From Porticoccaceae bacterium (GTDB lineage: Bacteria; Pseudomonadota; Gammaproteobacteria; Pseudomonadales; Porticoccaceae): DNA of 6,353 nucleotides. The notes under the pieces were generated by a model, which was given only the letters and a program-made list of their open reading frames with translations, was not told where the DNA came from and ran no database searches. The stretch is taken from NCBI GenBank assembly GCA_002701765.1, contig NZXB01000038.1, forward strand, positions 1 through 6,353. The letters run 5' to 3'. The translations under genes and the position numbers were made by a program. This document shows, one piece after another, positions 1 through 6,347 of the stretch. Numbering within the stretch: the first letter of the stretch is position 1; each line of letters begins with the position of its first letter.

Positions 1-258
1 TTGGCTCGGACATTGGCCTTGGAGTTGGGGTCTCAGGATATTCGCGTCAACGTCGTTTCACCCGGTTACGTAATCACCCCGATGAATAGTGAATTTCTCT
101 CTGGACCCCAAGGCGAAAAGGTTCGTAAACAGATACCTTTGGAGCGGTTTGCAGAAGCAAGTGACCTCGATGGTCCGATATTGTTTTTGGCTTCTTCTGC
201 CTCAAAGTATGTTACCGGAGCTTGCTTGCACGTTGATGGTGGCTGGGGGATTGTCTGA
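1..258 (+). CDS. Short-chain dehydrogenase/reductase (SDR), C-terminal part only
   Basis: The reading frame is open from the first base and stops with TGA at 256-258, leaving 85 residues of a protein normally about 250 long. The visible part is the end of a classical SDR Rossmann domain: a TLALEL helix, then IRVNVVSPGYVITPMN (the conserved N-V-x-SPG segment and the T-x-M turn that packs on the cofactor), and a final FLASSASKYVTG-x-x-x-x-VDGGW strand and loop. These are NAD(P)(H)-dependent cytosolic oxidoreductases. The TGxxGxG nucleotide motif and the YxxxK catalytic pair would lie upstream, outside the window. The TTG at position 1 is therefore an internal codon, not a real start. The VDGGW ending is common in sugar or polyol dehydrogenases and FabG-like proteins, but the substrate cannot be told from this piece. 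No strong terminator follows. Confidence 0.9.
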   Translation: MARTLALELGSQDIRVNVVSPGYVITPMNSEFLSGPQGEKVRKQIPLERFAEASDLDGPILFLASSASKYVTGACLHVDGGWGIV

Positions 259-407
259 GCAAGTATGTTAAATTATGCTAATTTTCAGCGTCATGTTATG
301 CCCTTTAGCGACTCAGATACAATCAGGAAAAATGAAGATGCATAACCGTGCTGTTATCAAGTAAACCTTAAATTATTTCTATAGCTGCCTTTGTTTCATT
401 TGTTTAA

Positions 408-419
408 ATCTGATCAGAT
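408..419. repeat. 12-bp perfect palindrome upstream of pabBC
   Basis: ATCTGATCAGAT reads the same on both strands and lies 106 nt before the pabBC start, in the intergenic stretch 259-524. It could be half of a regulator site, or chance in AT-rich DNA. The rest of the stretch shows only weak features: an ACTTTT/AAAAGT inverted repeat at 447-467 and a GTTATGC/GCATAAC pair at 295-301 and 340-346. I could not place a convincing sigma-70 promoter here. Confidence 0.25.
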
Positions 420-470
420 AGGCTGAGTAATTTGATTACCCGTTCTACTTTTTGTGAAACGAAAAGTGGC

Positions 471-476
471 GAAGGG
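471..476 (+). promoter_or_regulatory. Shine-Dalgarno sequence (GAAGGG) serving an ATG at 483
   Basis: This purine-rich site is 6 nt before the ATG at 483 and is the best ribosome binding site in the 5' region of pabBC. It is too far (48 nt) from the pabBC ATG at 525 to serve it directly. The site nearer to that start, AGG at 513-515, is weak. This suggests that ribosomes load at 483 and reach pabBC by coupling. Confidence 0.45.
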
Positions 477-482
477 AAATTG

Positions 483-524
483 ATGACAGTATTTATGGTT
501 GAGAACTTCTATAGGTTTGTATAA
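483..524 (+). CDS. Possible 13-residue leader peptide coupled to pabBC
   Basis: A short ORF, MTVFMVENFYRFV, follows a good Shine-Dalgarno site. Its TAA stop at 522-524 is immediately followed by the pabBC ATG at 525, in the same frame. Four of its 13 residues are aromatic (three Phe, one Tyr), which is curious upstream of an enzyme that draws on chorismate, the shared precursor of aromatic amino acids. The short leader could feed ribosomes to the weak pabBC start by termination-reinitiation, or sense aromatic supply. I see no clear attenuator hairpin and no poly-U tract after it, so coupling is likelier than classical attenuation. The alternative is an N-terminal extension of PabBC broken by an in-frame stop. 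That is less likely, because residues after M525 already cover the usual N-terminus. This is inference from sequence only. Confidence 0.3.
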   Translation: MTVFMVENFYRFV

Positions 525-2243
525 ATGATTTGTAATGAAGTGACTAGTGCAATTTTCTACGATTTGTCATCTTCCGGTTGGATGGAAATGTTCGGTCTGG
601 TGGAGCTGCATGTGGCAGAAACAGCCGCCGAATTAAAGCCGGTATTAGACAAAGTGGAGGCGGCATCCCAGCTAGGTCACTTCGCAATCGGATACATCTG
701 TTATGAAGCTGCTAGTGGTCTAGATACTTCCTTGAATCACCGACCGAAGCACAGCTACCCCTTGGCAATCTTTGCCGAGTTTGAGGAAACAAGACCTATT
801 GATCTTCCTGTGGATTTGAAAGCGGTTAAACTTAGAGAGACTATTGACAAGAACTGCTTCAGTCAGTCAATCGGGAAGATTAGAGAACATCTCAAAAACG
901 GTGACACCTACCAAGTTAATTTTACTCATCAGTTAATTGGAGATTGTAGTGAGGTACCGTTAAATGTTTTCGCAAAATTGATTCAAGCACAACCGACGCC
1001 CTATGGGATTTTTTTTGAGACAGAGCATTTTGCGATTTGTAGTGCTTCGCCCGAGTTGTTTTTCTCTCTCAAAAATGAAGAGATAGAAATGAAGCCAATG
1101 AAAGGAACTCGAAAGAGAGGTAGATATCTTGCTGAGGATCTTCAGTACAAAGCTGAGCTAGGCTCATCAGAGAAAGACAGGGCCGAGAATCTCATGATCT
1201 TGGATATGGTGCGAAACGATCTTGGCCGTATCTGTCAGCCGGGCTCTATTAAACCCTCTAAATTATTTGAGATTCATAAATTACCGACCGTCTGGCAACA
1301 GACATCGTCTGTTACCGGCAAAACTGAAGCTACTCTGGCCGAAATTTTTTCGGCCACCTTTCCATGCGCGTCGATTACTGGTGCGCCTAAGATCAAAGCC
1401 ATGGAAATTATTTCAGAGTTAGAAATCATCCCCAGAGGTGTGTATACGGGGACTTTGGGCTATTTGAAACCGAATCGAGAGGCATCATTTAATGTAGCAA
1501 TCAGAACCATGTTCATCGACAAAAAAGCACGCAAGGCAAGCTACGGAGTGGGTGGGGGTATAGTATGGGACTCCAAGGCCGAGAGCGAGTGGGAGGAGAG
1601 CTTGTTGAAGGCGCAGCTTTTAGATTTCCCTACTGCCTCATTTGAACTATTTGAAACAATGAGATATGACCCCCACCACGGAGTTTATCTTCTTGAAGAA
1701 CACATTTCTCGTTTGAACGCATCTTGTGATTACTTTGGCTGGACTTTTGAAGAAACTCGGGCTAGAAATTTGTTGGAAGATATTAAATCAGATGATGCAT
1801 TGCGAATTAAATTGTTAATGACGCATAACGGGGAATTCATACTCGAGAAATCATCATTGCCAGTTTTTGAAAGCTTGGTTCGACTGAAGTTTGCCTCCCG
1901 ACCGATCGATAGTAGTAATATTTTTTTATTTCATAAGACGACGCATCGCCGCGTTTATGAGGAAGCTAAAAAAGACCTTATCAAATGTGACGATGTCATT
2001 TTGTTTAACGAAAAAGGGGAATTGACAGAAACAACCATTGCTAACTTATATGTTGAAGTCGGTGACAAACTTATGACGCCGCCTCTAAAGTGCGGAGTGT
2101 TACCTGGTGCTCTTAGGGCATCCATGTTATCGAGAGGAATGGCGTTCGAACGAGTATTGTATAAAGCTGATCTGTTATCAGCAAAATGTATTTATGTGGG
2201 TAGCAGTTTGCGGGGTCTGCAAAAAGCTATTCTTTGCATTTAA
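525..2243 (+). CDS. pabB: Fused aminodeoxychorismate synthase component I / aminodeoxychorismate lyase (PabB-PabC)
   Basis: This 572-residue cytosolic enzyme should turn chorismate plus ammonia (from the PabA glutaminase, not encoded here) into 4-amino-4-deoxychorismate, then release p-aminobenzoate and pyruvate for folate synthesis. Residues about 1-365 are a chorismate-binding domain: SASPELFF (173-180), PMKGT (191-195), DRAENLMILDMVRNDLG (218-234), ITGAPKIKAMEI (284-295) and GVGGGIVWDS (341-350). K193 in PMKGT marks it as PabB, because TrpE and related anthranilate synthases have Ala there (PIAGT). Residues about 372-572 are a fold-type IV PLP domain of the PabC kind, with the likely PLP lysine K471 in HKTTHRR, NEKGELTETTIANLYV (495-510) and CGVLPGALRA (523-532). 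The codon before the ATG is a stop, so no longer start exists. The upstream AGG is weak. The fusion type is known, and the length is near the short end for such fusions. Confidence 0.93.
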   Translation: MICNEVTSAIFYDLSSSGWMEMFGLVELHVAETAAELKPVLDKVEAASQLGHFAIGYICYEAASGLDTSLNHRPKHSYPLAIFAEFEETRPIDLPVDLKAVKLRETIDKNCFSQSIGKIREHLKNGDTYQVNFTHQLIGDCSEVPLNVFAKLIQAQPTPYGIFFETEHFAICSASPELFFSLKNEEIEMKPMKGTRKRGRYLAEDLQYKAELGSSEKDRAENLMILDMVRNDLGRICQPGSIKPSKLFEIHKLPTVWQQTSSVTGKTEATLAEIFSATFPCASITGAPKIKAMEIISELEIIPRGVYTGTLGYLKPNREASFNVAIRTMFIDKKARKASYGVGGGIVWDSKAESEWEESLLKAQLLDFPTASFELFETMRYDPHHGVYLLEEHISRLNASCDYFGWTFEETRARNLLEDIKSDDALRIKLLMTHNGEFILEKSSLPVFESLVRLKFASRPIDSSNIFLFHKTTHRRVYEEAKKDLIKCDDVILFNEKGELTETTIANLYVEVGDKLMTPPLKCGVLPGALRASMLSRGMAFERVLYKADLLSAKCIYVGSSLRGLQKAILCI

Positions 2244-2253
2244 TCTAAAATTA

Positions 2254-4047
2254 CTAAGTCTGCCGATTGCTTTCTTCAAAGAATGACTCGTTTGAGATCC
2301 ACAGGGTTTGCAAGGGAGCCAATTCAATGAACCTAGAGTTCGGACTTATTTCTTGGCTGGTTAACAAATCGACCCAACTATCCGTCTGGATCAAGTTAAT
2401 TGATGTAGAACGCAATCTTTGAGTGTTTACCGTCACGTTACTCAAGCAAAAGATACTTTGTCTTCGGTCTGGACTTTGCCTCCAAAATCCAAAAATTGAG
2501 TTGCTTAGATGGAGTGTAAATTGGGTAGCATTTGGGTGGAAAGCCGGTTGTCGCCTTCTAATTGCGATCAACTTTTTAAGACTTTCCAGGATTTCGCCGT
2601 GATGCGTTGATGGATCTTTAATAAGTCCCTTTAAGGTCGTGAAGTCATACTGATGACGGTTGATTGCTCTGACTTGCCCGGAGTCATTTACCTTTTTATA
2701 ATCATTTTCTGTACCGAGAAGGCTGTGAATATAAATTGCTGGTATTCCCTCCAAACCTAACATTATTGCGTGTGCGCATATGAATCGCTGAATACCGAAA
2801 CTATCTGGGCCGGAAATCGTCCCCTTCAACGCGTCGAATAGAGAGATATTGATCTCATAGGGAATCGCTTCCTGCTCGGATACAGCTCGATAGGAGATTT
2901 CGGCCCCGAAGTGTTGCATGGTGTTAATGAGTGTCTTAATTTCACTGGGGGTTATTAACCCTTCGAGCGGGCGCAAACCAATTCCATCATGAGAGGCAAT
3001 AAAATTTAGATAAGCAGTGCCATCCTGAGCTGGGGGCATACTCATCATCCATTGTTTAAGATATGCACAGTCACCAGTCACGAGTGTATTTATTAAGAGC
3101 GGAGGTAATGAGAAATTATAGATGCAGTGGGCTTCGTTACCGTTGCCGAAATAAGAGAGATTTTCCCGGTTGGGGATATTGGTTTCGGTAACTAATAGTG
3201 CGTCCTTGCGGCATTGCTCGAGGAGTGTTCTAAAAAGTCTTATTATCTCATGCGTCTCTGGAAGTCCTACGCAACCTGTGCCCGGCACCTTCCACAAAAA
3301 AGCCACGGCATCTAGCCGGAAAATTCTCACACCATTATCGAGATATAGTTTAATAATTTTTACAAACTCTTTGATTACCTCGGGGTTTTTAAAATTTAAA
3401 TCAATCTGGTCCTCTCCAAAGGTGCACCAGACATGCTTATCGCCCTGACAAGTGCTGACTTTCTTGAGCAGCGGGGTTGTACGTGGCCTGACCACTTGAG
3501 TTAAATCATCACCACTGTCAGCAGTGAAAAAATATTCTCTTCCGGGATCTGCATTTTTTAAAAAGTTAGTGAACCAAATGCTTCGGCTTGAGCAGTGGTT
3601 AATCACCAAGTCGGACATCAAATCATAATCTGAGCTTATTGCTTTTATATCATTCCAGCTTCCGAGGCTTTCGTTAACGCTTTTGTAATCCATCACGGAA
3701 AAGCCATCATCTGAACTCCATGGAAAAAATGGTAATATATGCACTATATTCATTAGACCATCTGCGTATCTATCCAAGAATGCCTTGAGGGTTTTAAGTG
3801 GGGCTTGGCCGCGCTTTTTAATAGAGTCGCCGTAGGTTATTATGGCTATATCGGATTGATTCCAGTGATTTTTCCTCGTGGTTGTGTTAAGCCGTTCTTC
3901 TTTAATATTCATCGACTTTATTAGATGATCACAATGGATCTCCAACTGATCCTGCGTAAGGTCTCTATAGATCACTTGAAGATGATTTAAAATTCTGTTT
4001 CTTAGCCTCTCCATGGCATCCATTAAAACAGAATTCTGAACGGTCAT
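2254..4047 (-). CDS. GH13_18 sugar phosphorylase, probably glucosylglycerate phosphorylase
   Basis: A 597-residue cytosolic alpha-amylase-superfamily enzyme, read from an ATG at 4047. The barrel begins near residue 65. Family segments are PFFPWSSDDGFSVMDY (106-121), region I DLVINH (146-151), region II RLDA with nucleophile D246, region III TET with acid/base E288, and region IV ASHDG with D354 as transition-state stabiliser. All catalytic residues are present. A beta domain fills the last 80 or so residues. GH13_18 enzymes are retaining phosphorylases: sucrose phosphorylases (about 490-500 residues) and longer glucosylglycerate phosphorylases such as E. coli YcjM. The length here, with an extended N-terminus, and the gpgS/gpgP neighbours favour cleavage of glucosylglycerate by phosphate to glucose-1-phosphate and glycerate. 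Sucrose or sucrose-6-phosphate phosphorylase remains possible, and automatic annotation may well say sucrose phosphorylase. The start overlaps the gpgS stop by 4 nt (ATGA), with AAGGAA at 4053-4058 as its binding site. Confidence 0.85.
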   Translation of the reverse strand: MTVQNSVLMDAMERLRNRILNHLQVIYRDLTQDQLEIHCDHLIKSMNIKEERLNTTTRKNHWNQSDIAIITYGDSIKKRGQAPLKTLKAFLDRYADGLMNIVHILPFFPWSSDDGFSVMDYKSVNESLGSWNDIKAISSDYDLMSDLVINHCSSRSIWFTNFLKNADPGREYFFTADSGDDLTQVVRPRTTPLLKKVSTCQGDKHVWCTFGEDQIDLNFKNPEVIKEFVKIIKLYLDNGVRIFRLDAVAFLWKVPGTGCVGLPETHEIIRLFRTLLEQCRKDALLVTETNIPNRENLSYFGNGNEAHCIYNFSLPPLLINTLVTGDCAYLKQWMMSMPPAQDGTAYLNFIASHDGIGLRPLEGLITPSEIKTLINTMQHFGAEISYRAVSEQEAIPYEINISLFDALKGTISGPDSFGIQRFICAHAIMLGLEGIPAIYIHSLLGTENDYKKVNDSGQVRAINRHQYDFTTLKGLIKDPSTHHGEILESLKKLIAIRRRQPAFHPNATQFTLHLSNSIFGFWRQSPDRRQSIFCLSNVTVNTQRLRSTSINLIQTDSWVDLLTSQEISPNSRFIELAPLQTLWISNESFFEESNRQT

Positions 4048-5264
4048 CCAAATTCCTTAGCATCTTCATTGACAGCATGAGCCAGTTCTTTCAGGAAGTC
4101 TGGGAAGGCGCTTAAGACTCTCGACCAACTCGGAATAAATGGTCTTTCCATTGGCCTATCTATAAATGCTTGGCCGGCCTTCATTATATTTTCGGCGAAC
4201 AGTTCTACTGTCTTTTCTTCGCTATGCACATCAAAATTGAGGCCGTTCATGATGGCATCATTTTGGTAAGTTTCCACGAAATCGAGGGCGATTCTATAAT
4301 AAGTTGCTTTTATGGATCTAAATGACCCAGAGTTGAACGTTATACCTTGAGTTGCCAGTTTTCTGAATAATGCTTTAGTGATATCGATGGACATACGAGA
4401 CAAACCTTGGTTATCGTTTTCTGCACTCAATTTTTGATGCTTGTGATCATAAACGTCGGCAATATCGGTTTGGCACAGTCTCCTTCGAGAGTAGTTGCGG
4501 TACATCTCGGAAAGAATGCCTATCTCTAAACCCCAGTCACTCGGGATTCTGAGATCCTCGAGGACGTCTGACTGAAAAGAAAATTCACCTGCCAGAGGGT
4601 ACCTAAAGCTATCCATGTAGGTTAGATAATCCATTTGACCAACGGTTTGCTCAAGGGCTCTTAAGAGAGGGGTCACTAAAAGTCGACTGACTCTTCCGTT
4701 AATCTTGCCCTCCGCTACACGAGCATAAAATCCCTTGCAGAACTTATATTTGAAATTGGGATTTGCTACTGGGTATATAAGTCTTGCCAGAAGCTCGCGG
4801 CTGTAAGTCCTAATATCACAATCATGAATTGCTACTGCTTGCGTTTTACCTTCCGCTAGCATGTAACCCATGCAATACCAAACATTGCGTCCTTTGCCTG
4901 ACTCCTTGGGAGAAAGGTTAGCCGATGCCAGTTGCTCATCCAAACGACGGAGTCGTGGGCCGTCATTCCATAGTACGGTGTGATCCTGCGGCAAACTAGA
5001 GAAAAAATTAAGCGCGTTCGCATACTCTGATTCATTTGCTCGATCAAGCCCGACTACGATTGTGCCTAGGTACGGAACTTTGCATATTTCCTCTAAAATC
5101 TTAGGTAGGGCCTCTCCATGCAACTCAGAGTATAGCGAGGGCAAGATCAGACCCAAGGGTCGCATGGCAGAGAACTCTATCAATTCTTGTTCCAGACATT
5201 CCGGAGACCTCTGTCTAAGATTATGTAAAGTTGTAACTGTGCCATTTTGATGAAAATCACCCAT
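4044..5264 (-). CDS. gpgS: Glucosyl-3-phosphoglycerate synthase (GT81-type glycosyltransferase)
   Basis: A 406-residue cytosolic GT-A glycosyltransferase that should transfer glucose from an NDP-glucose donor to D-3-phosphoglycerate, giving glucosyl-3-phosphoglycerate, the first step to glucosylglycerate. Visible signatures are an N-terminal FHQNGTVTTLHNL segment, the Rossmann-like start LGLILPSLYSE (37-47), a GKGRN loop (123-127), the metal-binding DxD as DCD at 148-150, the acceptor region PLAGEF (223-228), DWGLEIG (243-249) and YDHKHQ (272-277), whose histidine typically completes metal binding in this family. There is no signal peptide or membrane segment. The close relative mannosyl-3-phosphoglycerate synthase (GT55) is the main alternative; DWGLEIG and the partner genes favour the glucosyl enzyme. 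The start is set by a strong GGGAGG site at 5272-5277. The gene lies 12 nt after the phosphatase and overlaps the phosphorylase start by 4 nt, so the three are almost certainly co-transcribed. Confidence 0.88.
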   Translation of the reverse strand: MGDFHQNGTVTTLHNLRQRSPECLEQELIEFSAMRPLGLILPSLYSELHGEALPKILEEICKVPYLGTIVVGLDRANESEYANALNFFSSLPQDHTVLWNDGPRLRRLDEQLASANLSPKESGKGRNVWYCMGYMLAEGKTQAVAIHDCDIRTYSRELLARLIYPVANPNFKYKFCKGFYARVAEGKINGRVSRLLVTPLLRALEQTVGQMDYLTYMDSFRYPLAGEFSFQSDVLEDLRIPSDWGLEIGILSEMYRNYSRRRLCQTDIADVYDHKHQKLSAENDNQGLSRMSIDITKALFRKLATQGITFNSGSFRSIKATYYRIALDFVETYQNDAIMNGLNFDVHSEEKTVELFAENIMKAGQAFIDRPMERPFIPSWSRVLSAFPDFLKELAHAVNEDAKEFG

Positions 5265-5271
5265 ATAACAT

Positions 5272-5277
5272 CCTCCC
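5272..5277 (-). promoter_or_regulatory. Strong Shine-Dalgarno site of gpgS, overlapping the upstream stop codon
   Basis: On the minus strand this reads GGGAGG, 7 nt before the gpgS ATG at 5264. Its first base is the last base of the phosphatase TAG stop (5279-5277). It is the strongest ribosome binding site in the operon, suggesting that the synthase is made in excess over the phosphatase, whose own site is weak. Confidence 0.75.
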
Positions 5278-6134
5278 TAACTTAATTTATGTCTTTTCAA
5301 CCAGGATGAGACCTCCTCGGTCCAACCTCTAGGCCCGAATTTTTTGCTCTTATATAGACCATCGGCGCGATTCACCTTAGGAAATTTATGACTTGGCGAT
5401 CGAATTAATACAGCTTCCATAGCAACCTCCAGCATAGGTAAATCATTTTCGCTATCACCGATGGCTAGATCATTTACCGATTTGATGGAATTGTTAGCGG
5501 CATAGAGATCTCGAAGCCATTTCAGCGCTCTTCCTTTGTCGCAATTTCCCCCAACTGATAAGAACCTCCCTCCTTGCGTTACGGTCGCGCCTTTGCGTTG
5601 AAGTGAGTTAATGAATTTGGTTTTGCTAATTTGAGAGCCGAGCCACATCACTGGTTCGCTGAACTGCCTCTCCATAGCTGCTATGGCTGCACCTTTGACA
5701 AGTCCGGTTAAATCCATTACATCAGCTAGTGAGAGATCTTGAAAACTAACAAAATCGCCAGGGAAATCAGATTTTAAACTGGCAATACATTCCAACCAAT
5801 ATCCCTTTATTCGAGCGAGTTGGAACATCTCATATTGGGCACTCGAAGTTCTATCTTTTGGGCGAAAATTAAAATAATTTTCAGGTACTAATACTGCGGC
5901 GCCATTTTCTATGATAAAGGGGTGATGGTTTCCAATTTCTGCGCACAGTAAAGTTATTTCTGAGCGAGTTTTACTAGAATTGAAAATTAGTGGAATTCCA
6001 AGGTCTTCGAGTGTCCTAGCTTGGTCAATAGTATGGGCATACTGATAATCATGATGATCTAAAAAGCATCCATCTAGATCTGAAAAAATTAAAAATATAG
6101 AGTTAGAGCTAATTCTTAAATTATTTTCAGCCAT
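5277..6134 (-). CDS. gpgP: HAD-family glucosyl/mannosyl-3-phosphoglycerate phosphatase
   Basis: A 285-residue cytosolic HAD hydrolase of the mannosyl-3-phosphoglycerate phosphatase (Cof/YedP-like) class, expected to remove phosphate from glucosyl-3-phosphoglycerate to give glucosylglycerate. Numbered from the ATG at 6134, motif I is FSDLDG with nucleophile D19 and acid/base D21, motif II is NSSKT (S53 or S54), ENGAA (76-80) follows, motif III is K200 in CDKG, and motif IV is GDSENDLPML with D227 and D231 binding Mg2+. All catalytic residues are present. The frame could also open at a TTG (6176), adding 14 residues. I prefer the ATG because relatives start shortly before motif I and a TGGA lies at workable spacing before it, while the TTG has no binding site. 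It is first in the operon, 12 nt before gpgS. Phosphatases of this class often accept both glucosyl and mannosyl substrates, so the name rests on its partner. Confidence 0.85.
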   Translation of the reverse strand: MAENNLRISSNSIFLIFSDLDGCFLDHHDYQYAHTIDQARTLEDLGIPLIFNSSKTRSEITLLCAEIGNHHPFIIENGAAVLVPENYFNFRPKDRTSSAQYEMFQLARIKGYWLECIASLKSDFPGDFVSFQDLSLADVMDLTGLVKGAAIAAMERQFSEPVMWLGSQISKTKFINSLQRKGATVTQGGRFLSVGGNCDKGRALKWLRDLYAANNSIKSVNDLAIGDSENDLPMLEVAMEAVLIRSPSHKFPKVNRADGLYKSKKFGPRGWTEEVSSWLKRHKLS

Positions 6135-6214
6135 AATTGAGTCCAACGTTAGTTGCTTGGCTCGGTCTGCGGCCAATTTATTTTGGACGCGAATGACTAA
6201 CGTAAATCACGCAT

Positions 6215-6224
6215 AAAGCGCTTT
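6215..6224. promoter_or_regulatory. LacI-family-like operator palindrome
   Basis: AAAGCGCTTT is a perfect 10-bp palindrome centred on CpG, 81 nt before the gpgP ATG within the probable divergent control region 6135-6353. LacI-family sugar regulators typically bind AT-flanked palindromes with a central CG, and this core has that shape. The E. coli gene cluster containing the related phosphorylase YcjM also encodes a LacI-type regulator (YcjW). No regulator gene is visible inside this window, so the assignment is by pattern only. I could not place a confident sigma-70 or sigma-54 promoter for the minus-strand operon. Confidence 0.4.
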
Positions 6225-6292
6225 TAAACAAACTAATCACACGCATGCCCTATTTTGGTGCGTTGGGTTTGTGTTTACTGGGCACAATGGTG

Positions 6293-6321
6293 TTGCGACA
6301 TATGCTTTTGTAAACTACAAA
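6293..6321 (+). promoter_or_regulatory. Possible sigma-70 promoter for a rightward gene beyond the window
   Basis: TTGCGA (6293-6298) and TACAAA (6316-6321) are separated by 17 nt. Each matches four of six bases of the sigma-70 -35 and -10 consensus. The pair lies about 35 nt before a ribosome binding site at 6341, which fits a short 5' leader for a gene starting outside the window. The -10 element coincides with the right arm of an inverted repeat at 6306-6322. Confidence 0.35.
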
Positions 6322-6322
6322 A
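6306..6322. repeat. 7-3-7 perfect inverted repeat, candidate operator
   Basis: TTTTGTA-AAC-TACAAAA forms two 7-bp arms around a 3-nt centre. Short ATAT/ATAT flanks at 6300-6303 and 6324-6327 loosely extend it. It overlaps the possible -10 element of the rightward promoter, a position where a bound repressor would block transcription. With only two G-C pairs and no following T-run on the + strand, it is a poor terminator, so an operator role is the better reading. Confidence 0.4.
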
Positions 6323-6340
6323 CATATTCTTTAACTATTT

Positions 6341-6347
6341 AAGGAAG
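6341..6347 (+). promoter_or_regulatory. Shine-Dalgarno site of a gene starting just past the right edge
   Basis: AAGGAAG is a strong ribosome binding site. The window ends 6 nt later (8 nt after the AAGGA core), which is the usual spacing for a start codon at or very near position 6354. It implies a divergent + strand gene sharing the control region with the glucosylglycerate operon, possibly its regulator or a transporter. No codon of it is visible. Confidence 0.5.

Noticed and set aside
295..346. GTTATGC/GCATAAC inverted repeat downstream of the SDR gene, considered as a terminator
   Set aside because: The stem is 7 bp with a 38-nt loop and is not followed by a T-run; chance is a sufficient explanation.
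1009..1016. Run of eight T within pabBC that might allow slippage
   Set aside because: The frame continues intact with conserved motifs on both sides, and the codons (Ile-Phe-Phe-Glu) fit the family; no sign of programmed frameshifting.
1222..1422. 66-codon frame within pabBC, same strand
   Set aside because: It lies wholly inside the chorismate-binding domain in another frame, and its Arg/Pro/Leu-rich composition is typical of frame shadows.
2218..2238. TGCAAA/TTTGCA hairpin at the end of pabBC, considered as a terminator
   Set aside because: The stem is six mostly A-T pairs inside the coding region, followed only by TTTAATC, too weak to call.
3170..3448. 92-codon open frame on the + strand inside the phosphorylase gene
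   Set aside because: It is antisense to a well-supported catalytic domain, shows no recognisable motif and has no convincing binding site; it is a frame shadow.
5062..5250. 62-codon + strand frame opposite gpgS
   Set aside because: It is antisense to the N-terminal part of a clear glycosyltransferase gene and shows no independent coding signs.
6280..6297. GGGCAC...TTGCG resembling a sigma-54 (-24/-12) promoter
   Set aside because: The spacing between the GG and GC elements is 12 nt instead of 10, so it would not fit sigma-54 despite an attractive link to nitrogen-limited solute synthesis.
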